Source of the DNA: Bacteroidales bacterium
Lineage (GTDB): Bacteria > Bacteroidota > Bacteroidia > Bacteroidales > F082
Assembly (NCBI GenBank): GCA_030683155.1
Contig: JAUXMV010000085.1
Location: 1 to 64,000, forward strand
Direction: 5' to 3'
DNA length: 64,000 nucleotides
The position numbers and the translations under genes were made by a program. Position 1 is the first letter of the stretch, and every line of letters begins with the position of its first letter. The notes under the pieces are model-generated. The model was not told where the DNA came from. It saw only the letters and a list, made by a program, of their open reading frames with translations, and did no database searches. Of the stretch, positions 1 through 9,900 are shown one piece after another.

Positions 1-85
1 CCCTACTTGCAAAACATATATGTCATAGTCATTCTGAGCGTTAGTGAAGAATCTCATAATTTAACCGGACAACAGTGTTTCAAAA

Positions 86-2056
86 TCAATCTTGTAAAAT
101 AAGCTTTTCTGAAAATACATGATTGTTCATGATTCCTCTGAAAAAATAAATGCCGGCAGGTAAATGTCTTGTGTCGATTACTGTCTTTTTACTGAAAATC
201 AAATTGCTTTTTTCCACAACACGTCCGGTGCTGTTGATGATTTCATACGTAAGCAGGCCATGAAGCTTATCAAGAGACTCAAGTGTAAAATATTCGCGCA
301 ATGGGTTGGGATAAATCCAAAAAGTGGAGGCGCCTGATTTCTCTGCAAGAGAGACATAATGGGTCGAAAACTGAACCGGCCCTGCCCACTCACTCATCAG
401 TGCGTCATTACAATAGGCCCTCACATAAAAATCGTAGGAAGTTTGGGGGTTTAAATCCTCCAGAGTGATGGTGTTTTCCATCCAATGAGGCACAAAAGCG
501 CCTCCCTGTGCGGTGTCAAAACCAGCAGACCCCCACAAAATATCCCATTTTAGCACTTCCGAAGGTGATATCCAGCTCAGCGTGGCAAATGATTCTCCCA
601 ATGCAGTAACAATGATATTGACAGGTTTCTGGCAAATCATTTCTACCTCAAAAACTGCTGTAAGTATTCTGTTTGAAACAACACTGAAAGCATAATTATG
701 ACTAAAAGAAACTGGCAGCCCGTTTTCAGTCCACGCAATAAACGCAAAACCCTCGTTGGGCAATGCGTTTACAGATATCTGCGTGTTATAAGGGAATTCG
801 CCACCGCCACTTACATTGCCGCCTTCAGGATTGTTGGCTTGCAGCTCAATTGTGTATTGGTTGATTTCAAAAACGGCTGTAAGATGCAAGGCGTTGGCAG
901 GCATTAAAAAGCTATAGGCAGCTGATATTGAAACAATATTGCCATTTTGCAGCCAATGCAAAAAATGATAACCTGTTGAAGGTGACGCCACAACATTGAC
1001 CGAAGCATTGTAAAAATAATTTCCTGCGCCAGAGACACTACCTGAAAGTGGGGGTTCAAAATCTAGTGTTAAAGCATATTCGTTTTGCTGAAAGTTAGCC
1101 CATAAACTTAAATCACTTGCAGGCATCGTAAAACTGTAGGTTGAGGCTGTCGAAACAATTTGTCCGTTGAGCGTCCAGTTTAAAAAAGTGTAACCTGTGC
1201 TTGCAATTGCCGATACTGATACATTTTGTCCAAAAGTATAAAAGCCACCTCCTGAGGTAGTTCCGCCTGAAGATGGAAGAGAATTTGTTGTAACCTGAAA
1301 GTTTTTGAGCTGGAAATTGGCTATTAGCGACACATTTGTTGCAGGCATTGTATAACTGAAACTGGCATTGGAAGATACAACCTGACCGTTGTTGGTCCAG
1401 CTTACGAATTCATAGCCCTCACTGGGAGTTGCCTGCAGGTTTACTGATTGTCCGGAAACGTATTCTCCGCCACCATTTGCCATTCCACCTTGAGCAGGAT
1501 TGGCTGAAACTGTGAGCTGATAAGTCTGCACAATTCCATTGACATATGTAACTGCCAAAAGTCCCTGCAGGTTTCCAACGCTGCTGCCCGGTAAAAATGT
1601 GAGTGCAACATCTCCGTTGCCAATCCGGTTAAACTGGAGGTTTAACATTGTTACAGGATTGATGCAATTCACCGGAGCGGCAGGATTTTGCCAGTTGAGT
1701 GTAATAAAATTGCCCTGTGTATTTACAGCCACATTGTTGACCGCTCCCGGAAGATATCCTTCAAAAGTTAGTTTTGATGCGTCAAACTCAAGAAAAAAGT
1801 TGAAGGATGTTACAGCGCCTAGTCCAGGGCCGGCCATTGTTATTGGAACGGTGATAAAATTGACTGCACTGTTGCTAGCCTCATCACCTATAATATTTTT
1901 TACTGTTGGAACAGATTCATTAAAATATGCCTTTTGAGCCGAAAGCTTCGAAACACTTGTTATTAAAATTCCAAATGCAAAAAGCAATATAAGAGCCAGA
2001 CGTTTTTCAGGCAATCGAAGCATTTTTAACCGCAAGACTTTTTTCATTTCAGACAT
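86..2056 (-). CDS. Secreted modular protein: signal peptide, cohesin-like domain, four InlB-type (Listeria-Bacteroides) repeats, FN3-like domain, T9SS type A C-terminal sorting domain
   Basis: 656-aa ORF; N-terminal hydrophobic segment; repeated 'GGGxY..G..V.L.A.p..GY.F..W..NG..VS....Y.F.MPA....L.A.F' units; C-terminal 'FWIYPNPLREYFTLES...GIYFFRG...FSEKLILQD' typical of T9SS CTDs. Confidence 0.85.
   Translation of the reverse strand: MSEMKKVLRLKMLRLPEKRLALILLFAFGILITSVSKLSAQKAYFNESVPTVKNIIGDEASNSAVNFITVPITMAGPGLGAVTSFNFFLEFDASKLTFEGYLPGAVNNVAVNTQGNFITLNWQNPAAPVNCINPVTMLNLQFNRIGNGDVALTFLPGSSVGNLQGLLAVTYVNGIVQTYQLTVSANPAQGGMANGGGEYVSGQSVNLQATPSEGYEFVSWTNNGQVVSSNASFSYTMPATNVSLIANFQLKNFQVTTNSLPSSGGTTSGGGFYTFGQNVSVSAIASTGYTFLNWTLNGQIVSTASTYSFTMPASDLSLWANFQQNEYALTLDFEPPLSGSVSGAGNYFYNASVNVVASPSTGYHFLHWLQNGNIVSISAAYSFLMPANALHLTAVFEINQYTIELQANNPEGGNVSGGGEFPYNTQISVNALPNEGFAFIAWTENGLPVSFSHNYAFSVVSNRILTAVFEVEMICQKPVNIIVTALGESFATLSWISPSEVLKWDILWGSAGFDTAQGGAFVPHWMENTITLEDLNPQTSYDFYVRAYCNDALMSEWAGPVQFSTHYVSLAEKSGASTFWIYPNPLREYFTLESLDKLHGLLTYEIINSTGRVVEKSNLIFSKKTVIDTRHLPAGIYFFRGIMNNHVFSEKLILQD
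644..1522 (-). repeat. Four tandem ~73-aa InlB-type B-repeats within the secreted protein
   Basis: Four imperfect copies at residues ~179-471, starting 'YQLTVSANPAQGG', 'FQVTTNSLPSSGG', 'YALTLDFEPPLSG', 'YTIELQANNPEGG'. Confidence 0.8.
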
Positions 2057-2264
2057 AATTTCAAAAAGAAAGTCATTAGTTTGTCCTTAAAGAGTGTCCT
2101 TTTCAGATTTACCCGAATTTTAAAAGTTTCTTAAACTTTCTATCAAAGCTGTTCAGAAAATTGATCTTCCATTTCTCCGGCAAAATTACAAAACATTCTT
2201 TTCTATCAGCTCACAGGCCGTTACATGGTCAAGCAGGAAAGATTGGTCAAAAGACAACGGTTTA

Positions 2265-4052
2265 CTAATCAAGCTTCAGTACAGCCAGGAAAGCTGTTTG
2301 AGGTATTTCTACATTTCCAACCTGACGCATACGTTTCTTGCCTTTCTTTTGCTTTTCGAGCAATTTACGTTTACGGGAAATATCACCACCATAACATTTG
2401 GCAGTAACATCTTTTCTAAGCGCCTTGACTGTTTCGCGTGCGATAATTTTTGAACCGATGGAGGCCTGAATGGCGATATCAAACTGTTGACGTGGTATAA
2501 GTTCGCGTAGCTTTTCGCACATTCTGCGACCAAAGCTGTAGGCGTTGTCGCGGTGAATCAATGTAGAAAGTGCATCCACAGCTTCACTGTTAAGCAGGAT
2601 GTCTAATTTCACCAGATTGGCCCTCTGATAGCCTTCAATATGGTAATCGAAAGAGGCATAGCCGCGCGAGATAGACTTTAGCTTGTCGTAGAAATCGAAC
2701 ACAATCTCACTCAATGGCATCTCAAAAGTCACTTCAACCCGATCGGAAGTAAGATACACCTGATTTTTCATTACTCCGCGCTTTTCGATGCAGAGGGTCA
2801 TGATATTTCCAAGATATTCAGATTTTGTGATAATCTGAGAAATGATGTAAGGTTCTTCGATGTAATCAAGCTTTGTTTGCTCAGGCAGTCCGCTCGGATT
2901 GTGGACTTCAATCATTTCGCCGGAAGTGGTATAGGCTTTAAACTGCACGTTGGGAACAGTCGTAATCACATCCATATCAAATTCGCGATCGAGCCTTTCC
3001 TGGACAATCTCCATATGCAGCAATCCAAGAAAACCGCAACGGAAACCAAAACCCAGAGCAGCAGAGGATTCCGGTTCAAAAACAAGAGAAGCATCGTTCA
3101 ACTGGAGCTTTTCTATCGAAGACCTCAACTCTTCATAATCATCGGCATCAACGGGATAAATACCCGCAAACACCATTGGCTTTACGTTTTCAAAACCGTC
3201 GATAGCAATAGTGCTGGCATTTTGAACGTGGGTGATGGTGTCGCCTACTTTAACTTCTTTTGAAGATTTTATACCTGAAATAATATAACCCACGTCACCT
3301 GCTGACATGGTTTGTTTTGGAAACTGTTTAAGCCTCAAAACACCAATCTCATCAGCATGGTATTCTTTTTCAGTAGCCACAAATTTTACATGGTCGCCTT
3401 TTGAAAGTGTTCCGTTCATAATACGGAAGTAGGCGATAATGCCTCTGAAAGAATTGAAAACAGAATCGAAAATCAGGGCCTGAAGGGGTGCATTGGGATC
3501 GCCTTTTGGTGCTGGAATTTTGTGAATAATGGCCTCAAGCACTGCATCGACACCAAAACCTGTTTTGGCACTTACCCTTAAGACATCTTCACGTTTGCAG
3601 CCGATCAATTCTATAATCTGGTCTTCAACTTCGTCAGGCATTGCACTTTCCATGTCGATCTTGTTGAGCACCGGAATAATTTCCAGATCGTGATTCATGG
3701 CAAGATACATATTGGAAATTGTCTGTGCCTGAATACCTTGCGAAGCGTCAACGATTAAAAGTGCGCCTTCGCAGGCAGCAATAGAACGTGAAACTTCGTA
3801 GGAAAAGTCAACATGGCCGGGGGTATCTATCAGGTTAAGCACATAATCCTGCCCTTCAAAATGATATTCCATTTGAATGGCATGGCTCTTTATTGTGATG
3901 CCGCGTTCACGTTCGAGGTCCATGCTGTCGAGCACCTGCTCCTTCTGATCGCGCTCACTGATCGTGTTGGTCGATTGCAGCAAACGGTCGGCCAGCGTAC
4001 TTTTTCCATGGTCAATATGAGCAATGATACAGAAATTACGGGTATTTTTCAT
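2265..4052 (-). CDS. lepA: Elongation factor 4 (LepA), translational GTPase
   Basis: '[25 protein letters not shown]', '[15 protein letters not shown]', 'NKIDMESA' and LepA-specific C-terminus '[41 protein letters not shown]'; start moved to the internal ATG (ORF track begins at 4061). Confidence 0.97.
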   Translation of the reverse strand: MKNTRNFCIIAHIDHGKSTLADRLLQSTNTISERDQKEQVLDSMDLERERGITIKSHAIQMEYHFEGQDYVLNLIDTPGHVDFSYEVSRSIAACEGALLIVDASQGIQAQTISNMYLAMNHDLEIIPVLNKIDMESAMPDEVEDQIIELIGCKREDVLRVSAKTGFGVDAVLEAIIHKIPAPKGDPNAPLQALIFDSVFNSFRGIIAYFRIMNGTLSKGDHVKFVATEKEYHADEIGVLRLKQFPKQTMSAGDVGYIISGIKSSKEVKVGDTITHVQNASTIAIDGFENVKPMVFAGIYPVDADDYEELRSSIEKLQLNDASLVFEPESSAALGFGFRCGFLGLLHMEIVQERLDREFDMDVITTVPNVQFKAYTTSGEMIEVHNPSGLPEQTKLDYIEEPYIISQIITKSEYLGNIMTLCIEKRGVMKNQVYLTSDRVEVTFEMPLSEIVFDFYDKLKSISRGYASFDYHIEGYQRANLVKLDILLNSEAVDALSTLIHRDNAYSFGRRMCEKLRELIPRQQFDIAIQASIGSKIIARETVKALRKDVTAKCYGGDISRKRKLLEKQKKGKKRMRQVGNVEIPQTAFLAVLKLD

Positions 4053-4540
4053 AGCGTGCAAAATTACAACAATTCAGTGATTTCCGCTACAGCTGTCAAA
4101 AATTTTGATCATGCTGTTTGCAAGCTGATTTACAGCAATATTCGGCCTGACAGGAGATGTATAAAGCAACGCCAGAGAGGAGGTCAATCCAAAGGATTCA
4201 AAAATTCAATCCCACCTTCGTGCACAAAAATTGAATCAATGGTCAAATATTTGAGCCATAGATGCTTGAATGTACGTATTCTCCCATGGTCAATGTATTA
4301 CATGACTATCTTGCTTGAAATAAACTGATCTGGGTTTATTTTTCCCATTGCGACAAACAGGAATACAACTTCAATCAATGAAAACAGGGGTATGAGAGGC
4401 GCTCGAATGACAAAAACCAATTCCAGCCTGTTTAGTACCCACTCAAAAGAAAAAGATTTCGAACAGCAAATTTCAGATTTTCAAGAACAATAAATATGAT
4501 TTTCAAGTTTCAAAAAAAATTCAAGCTGGCCAAATCAACA

Positions 4541-4569
4541 ATTGTTCGAACAATATTTGAGCAAATATT
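4541..4569. promoter_or_regulatory. Two overlapping perfect inverted repeats (candidate operators) upstream of the TPR histidine kinase
   Basis: ATTGTTC/GAACAAT at 4541-4554 and AATATTTG-AG-CAAATATT at 4552-4569. Confidence 0.4.
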
Positions 4570-4620
4570 TATATTTTGCATTATGTATTTAGCGCATCGA
4601 AAGACTATATTTTTGTATTA

Positions 4621-6819
4621 ATGTCAAAATTATGGATTATGCTTAATTTTAATTTAAAAGTTTTGTCTTTAAGAATTTTTTTTTCTTCCTTTTTCATTTT
4701 TGGAATCCTCTTCCTGAGTCCACTACAGTTGTTGTCAGTTGAAACATTCCGACAAAAAAATGATTCATTGGTAGAAAAAGCATCATTATTGCTGCAGCAA
4801 TCAGACAAACTGTTAGCATCCAAACCATTTGAAGCCAAATCGTATGTTTTTGAAGCATTATTATTGGTGGAAAGGATCAAAAATGATTCGCTCTTGGCAA
4901 ATGCAAATCTCATACTGGGAGGAATATATATCAACCTTGATAATAAAGATTCAGCAATATATCATATGCGATTGGCAGAAAAACATGCTGTAAACCTAAA
5001 CAACGCTGAGCTCAACTACAGAATTAACAATGAATTAGGCAGGTTTCACGAGGGAACCCAAAATCGTGATAGTGCGCAGTACTTTTTTGAAAGGTGTCTT
5101 CAAACGGCTTTTGTTTTAAACGACACTATGTACATAGCAGGTGCATACAACAATTTGGGACTTGTTGCAGATAGGAAAGGTGATTTGAAAAATGCATATG
5201 AATATTATATGTTAGCATTTAAAAGTTTTGAAAGCATAAATGACCGTCAAAATGCTGCAATTACGCTAAATAATCTTGGATTAATTTTATATGGTTTAGA
5301 AGAAATTGAAAAAGCGATTGAATTTGTTAACAGAGCTATCTTTATCAATCAGGAGCTTGAACGTTACTTTCATTTGAGTATGAATTATGGAAATTTAGGT
5401 ATATTTTACTCTAAAATGGGAATTGATGAAAAAGCGAAAGAGGCCTATGAAAAATCTCTTCAAATTGCGATTCAAAATAATTTATTAAATGATCAGGCGC
5501 GTGCCTACCTTAATATTGGCAGCATCTATGCAAAAAATAAAGACTATAAACTTGCTGAAAAGAATTACCTGAGATCACTGGAATTGTGTCAAAAAAACAA
5601 TATTTTCATTGGTATTTTAAAGTCCAACAACGCGTTAGGACTGCTTTACTATAACATGAAGGACCTTGCAAAAGCAGAATTCTTTCTTTTGGAAGCACTT
5701 TCATTGGCAATGAAAACAGGACATGCTGCAATAATTAAAGGTCTATATGAGAATTTGTCAAAAGTTTATGAATCCAAAGGTTCTTTTCAATTAGCCTTGG
5801 ATTACAATAATAAATACATAAAGTTGAATGACAGTTTGAGTACTCTTAGCAATAAGATTGCAATATTAGACCTGCAAACCAAATACGAGACCGAACGAAA
5901 AGAACTAGAAAACCGCAGTTTAAAAGCCGAGAATGAAATAAAAAACCAAATCATCAAAAATCAAAGAACCACAAATATTGGAATCATTTTTATTCTGTTT
6001 ACCCTCGTGATATTTACAGCGATGATTTTAAGAAGCAGAAGGAAATTAAATGCTGCCAATTCAAAACTCAATGAATTGAACAATCATATACTGTCTCAGA
6101 ATAAGAGCCTAAAGGAATTGAATCAAACGAAAAACATCCTGTTCTCATTGATTGGCCATGATTTAAAAAGTCCGTTTAACAGTCTCCTTCTTTTTCTGCA
6201 AATGCTTATTGATGATTTTGAATCTATTGAGGAAAATGAAAAGAAAAAAATTCTTGAATCTCTTTACCTGCAAAGCAACAACACCTATACACTGCTCGAA
6301 AACCTGCTGCAATGGTCATTGAGTCAGCAAGGTCAAATCAAATATATGCCACAAAATGTTGATTTCCATGAAGTAATTCGTTCGGAAGTGAACTTTTTAG
6401 GATCAAGAGCCGAAAAGAAAAAAATAAAAATTAAAAGCGATGTCAAACCACTGACCAATATTTGGGCGGATAAAAACATGGTTCAAACTATTTTTAGAAA
6501 TATCATTAACAATGCAATCAAATTTTCTGATGTAGGAGGCAGTATCAAAATTGAAAGCAATGAGAATGACGGCTATACCTATTTTCATATCAGCGATACC
6601 GGCAAAGGAATGGCGCAGGAAACCATTGATACCATTCTAAACGACAACAATTTTTATACGACCGATGGCACACAGAATGAGAAAGGAACAGGACTTGGAT
6701 TGAAGATTGTTAAAGATTTTATTGCCCTGAACCATGCAGAATTATCTATTCAAAGCACACCAAGTGTTGGGTCTGTATTCACGCTGAAGTTTAGCTCAAA
6801 CCACCCCGAATCTGTTTGA
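4621..6819 (+). CDS. TPR-repeat sensor histidine kinase (TM segment, HisKA, HATPase_c)
   Basis: Multiple TPRs ('AYNNLGLVADRKGDLKNAYEYY...'), TM 'TTNIGIIFILFTLVIFTAMIL', H-box 'LIGHDLKSPFNSLL', N-box 'NIINNAIKFS', 'DTGKGM', 'GTGLGLKIVKDF'. ATG at 4621 or 4639 preferred over the TTG at 4576. Confidence 0.9.
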   Translation: MSKLWIMLNFNLKVLSLRIFFSSFFIFGILFLSPLQLLSVETFRQKNDSLVEKASLLLQQSDKLLASKPFEAKSYVFEALLLVERIKNDSLLANANLILGGIYINLDNKDSAIYHMRLAEKHAVNLNNAELNYRINNELGRFHEGTQNRDSAQYFFERCLQTAFVLNDTMYIAGAYNNLGLVADRKGDLKNAYEYYMLAFKSFESINDRQNAAITLNNLGLILYGLEEIEKAIEFVNRAIFINQELERYFHLSMNYGNLGIFYSKMGIDEKAKEAYEKSLQIAIQNNLLNDQARAYLNIGSIYAKNKDYKLAEKNYLRSLELCQKNNIFIGILKSNNALGLLYYNMKDLAKAEFFLLEALSLAMKTGHAAIIKGLYENLSKVYESKGSFQLALDYNNKYIKLNDSLSTLSNKIAILDLQTKYETERKELENRSLKAENEIKNQIIKNQRTTNIGIIFILFTLVIFTAMILRSRRKLNAANSKLNELNNHILSQNKSLKELNQTKNILFSLIGHDLKSPFNSLLLFLQMLIDDFESIEENEKKKILESLYLQSNNTYTLLENLLQWSLSQQGQIKYMPQNVDFHEVIRSEVNFLGSRAEKKKIKIKSDVKPLTNIWADKNMVQTIFRNIINNAIKFSDVGGSIKIESNENDGYTYFHISDTGKGMAQETIDTILNDNNFYTTDGTQNEKGTGLGLKIVKDFIALNHAELSIQSTPSVGSVFTLKFSSNHPESV

Positions 6820-6938
6820 TTACATCGTCTTGGGTACTGCGACATCCCCACTCATTCCCCAACCTTAAAGCTCCGAACTCAAACGCTGTCAGGAGACTAT
6901 GATGTTGTAAGAATTTAAACCGGATCAATTTCCAAAGA

Positions 6939-9900
6939 TCAATACAGGTAATTGGTGTTTTCCACGGCTTTTTCGATCGGGTAATGACCGAAATAAACAT
7001 TGCCAAGATTGCCATCGATGGCAATTTCATCGCCTGTGCTGATAGTGTTTCCATCAAGTTGACACTTTTTGTTTACTTCATCTACGATCAGGTCGGTGCA
7101 GTTTACAACACAGATTTTTCCGAGCCTCACCGCCGTTACTGCTGCATGTGAGGTGGCGCCACCGCGCGCGGTAACGAGGCCATCGCAGGCGAACACCATA
7201 CCAATATCGTCCGGAACAGTGTCGGGCCTGATGAGTATGACAAGTCTGTCAGGCTCACGTTTCCTCAATATTTCCATATCCTGCTCATCGAATGCTGCCA
7301 GGCCGTTCATGGCGCCGCCGCCAATACCTATTCCCCTGCCCAGAAGATTCATTTCGTTGGGTGAAACGGTGAAAACATCCGTTTCCTGACTTGGACTCAA
7401 ATCCTGATCCCTTATTTGCAGTATGTATAAGTCGTCCGGGTTGTCAGATTCAAAGGTGAATTCTATTTCCTGCGGACTATAGCCTTGATTTTCTGTGAGA
7501 TCTGTTGCCAGGTCATACAGTCGTTTATAAATGGCTGGATGCATTGTCTGAAGCGACGGACCTTCAATGTTGGCCTGTGTGCGTTGGGTTTCACTTACTG
7601 GCATTGGCTTTACAAGGCCTGCAACAATATCTTCGCCCTGACTGCGCAAAGTGAAATCCCCGTAAAGATGCACTCCGGGTCTTTCGCGTTTGGGATTTTG
7701 TGTAAAAACAACACCCGTTCCCGATTTGCTGCTCAGGTTTCCATAAATCATCTCCTGAACAATGACCGCCGTTCCCCAGTTGTCGGATATCTGCAAATGC
7801 CTGCGATAAACGAAAGCCCTTTCAGATGACCATGATTCAAAAACCATGTAAATCGTTTTTACAAGCTGCTCAAAGAGGTCTTCCTCAAAAAGAACATTGT
7901 AATCCCTCAAAACATCTCTGTAGGCGAGCGCAATATCGCGCATATCGACAGGACTGAAATCGCCTTTTTGCTTTACCTGCAGCCGTTTTTTAAAATCAAT
8001 CATCACCGTATCGAAAACATCCCGATCAATGCCATGCACCATGCCCCAGCTTTGAAGCAGCCGCCGGTAAGAATCCCAAACCGACCAATTGTATTTTTCC
8101 TGCTTGCCGATCTGTTCAACTATCTGTTCGTTCAAACCAACATTCAGAATTGTATCCATGGCGCCGGGCATAGAAATCGCTGTCCCTGAACGCACTGAAA
8201 GCAGAAGTGGATTTGAGGGGTCGCCATATTTTTTACCACTTAGTTTTTCAACACGGGCAAGCTGTTTTCTGATAAGCTCATGCAACTCTTTGCGCAAGGC
8301 AGGCAATGCCATTATCGTGCTGTTTCGTCTGAATACCTCCGACGTAATTACAAATCCGGCTGGGACAGGAAAATTATTCAGCGTTAGATTTTTCAGGTGA
8401 TAGGCTTTGCTTCCCAAAAACACCTGATTGTCCATTTTTGGCGTGCGCTCATCAAGCGGGCTCACGACCATCTCGCTGTTGTAGGACATGATATCGCTGA
8501 TAAGGTTGCTGTTGAGCCTGTCGGCCATGCTGCGCAGCGACTGAAGTATGCGTGTCACGAAATTATCAAGCGGCTGCACCAGAAAAGCCTCAGCAATAAC
8601 ATCACGGTGAAACTCCTCAGATTTCTTGCTGATAAACTGTATGTTTTCCTTTTCATTCAATTTGCCTTCAGGATCGAAAAGCTGCGGAATAACTATCTTC
8701 AATGGATATTCATAGGATTTGAGGAAGTATTTGATGATGATACGCCTCACATCGATGGCGACAAACTGAAAGATATTAATGTACTGATCAAAGGAAAAAC
8801 TGCGTGAAGTGAGACTGTATTTAAGCATCTGAAGGTTCGAATTGAAACTTTGGTTGGTAATGCCATCCAGTTCGAGCCCTTCTCTGAAATATTCCAGAAT
8901 CACATTAATTTCTTCAAGGGTAGTCGCCGAAATATAGTCAAGATTGATGCGTTCGACCACTTTTTCCATGAGGCGTGTAGCCACCTTTTCGAGCCGGAAT
9001 GTCAATCCAAGAGCCTCAAATTTATCCTCTCTGTAAACGCCATACATCGACGGGATGCCGATAGCGATGTGTCTTTTGTGATAGATATTTTCCCAGCCTT
9101 CGCTTTCAGCCGGATTGAAAATTATTTTCTTCAGCTTGTTCATGAAGCTGTAGATAAGTTTCAAAGACCGTTTAAAGTCGTTGTTTTTGAGTGCCTTTTC
9201 AAAACGTTCAATCTCGTTTTCCTGAATAAAAGGGTAACGCTGAAGCAGTTGAATGATATTTACCGATTCGAAGGAATATTTTTCGCGTAAATGTGCATAC
9301 AAGCTGTGGATATCGTGTAGTCTTTCTTTATCGCGTTGATTGTCAGCGGGAAGCTTGCTCAACAGACCGTCAAATGCTCCTGACTGCAACATCAGCAGAC
9401 CTTCAGGATCTGAATTGTTGAGCTTGCACAATGCATGCACCATTTTATTTACGGGAGCAAACCATTCGCTCTCTTTATCGATGGCATCGTAAACATTTTG
9501 AGGGAGATAAGGGCGCAAAGCATCAAGATTTCCGTCATACCAAAAACGAAAAATGCGTACAGTCAGATCGATCAGGGTATTGTTGCTTTCGGTATGCACC
9601 TGTTTGCGCAAAAAATGGATGAGCTTATCCTGACGGCCGGAAATCTCGTCCATGGTGGTAGTAACTTTCCGGATTTCGCCTTCAGCGCCAATTTCATTAA
9701 AAAATACCGGAAAAATCCTTGTTAGCTGCTTCACCTTTTTGTAGAAAGGGGCAATGTTTGAATTCAGAATTTTTGTGATTTCCCGCTGGAAAAGGTCAGT
9801 ATCGCTGATGAAGATACCTCCAAGCTGCAGGTTCACAATCAAAGCAGAAAGCAGCTTCTCCATCACCGACTGTGAATATTCGATCAGGTGAAGCCATACA

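Noticed and set aside
2877-3263. ORFs antisense to lepA (2877-3263, 3813-4328)
   Set aside because: Overlap a highly conserved GTPase gene; composition is typical of the complementary frame.
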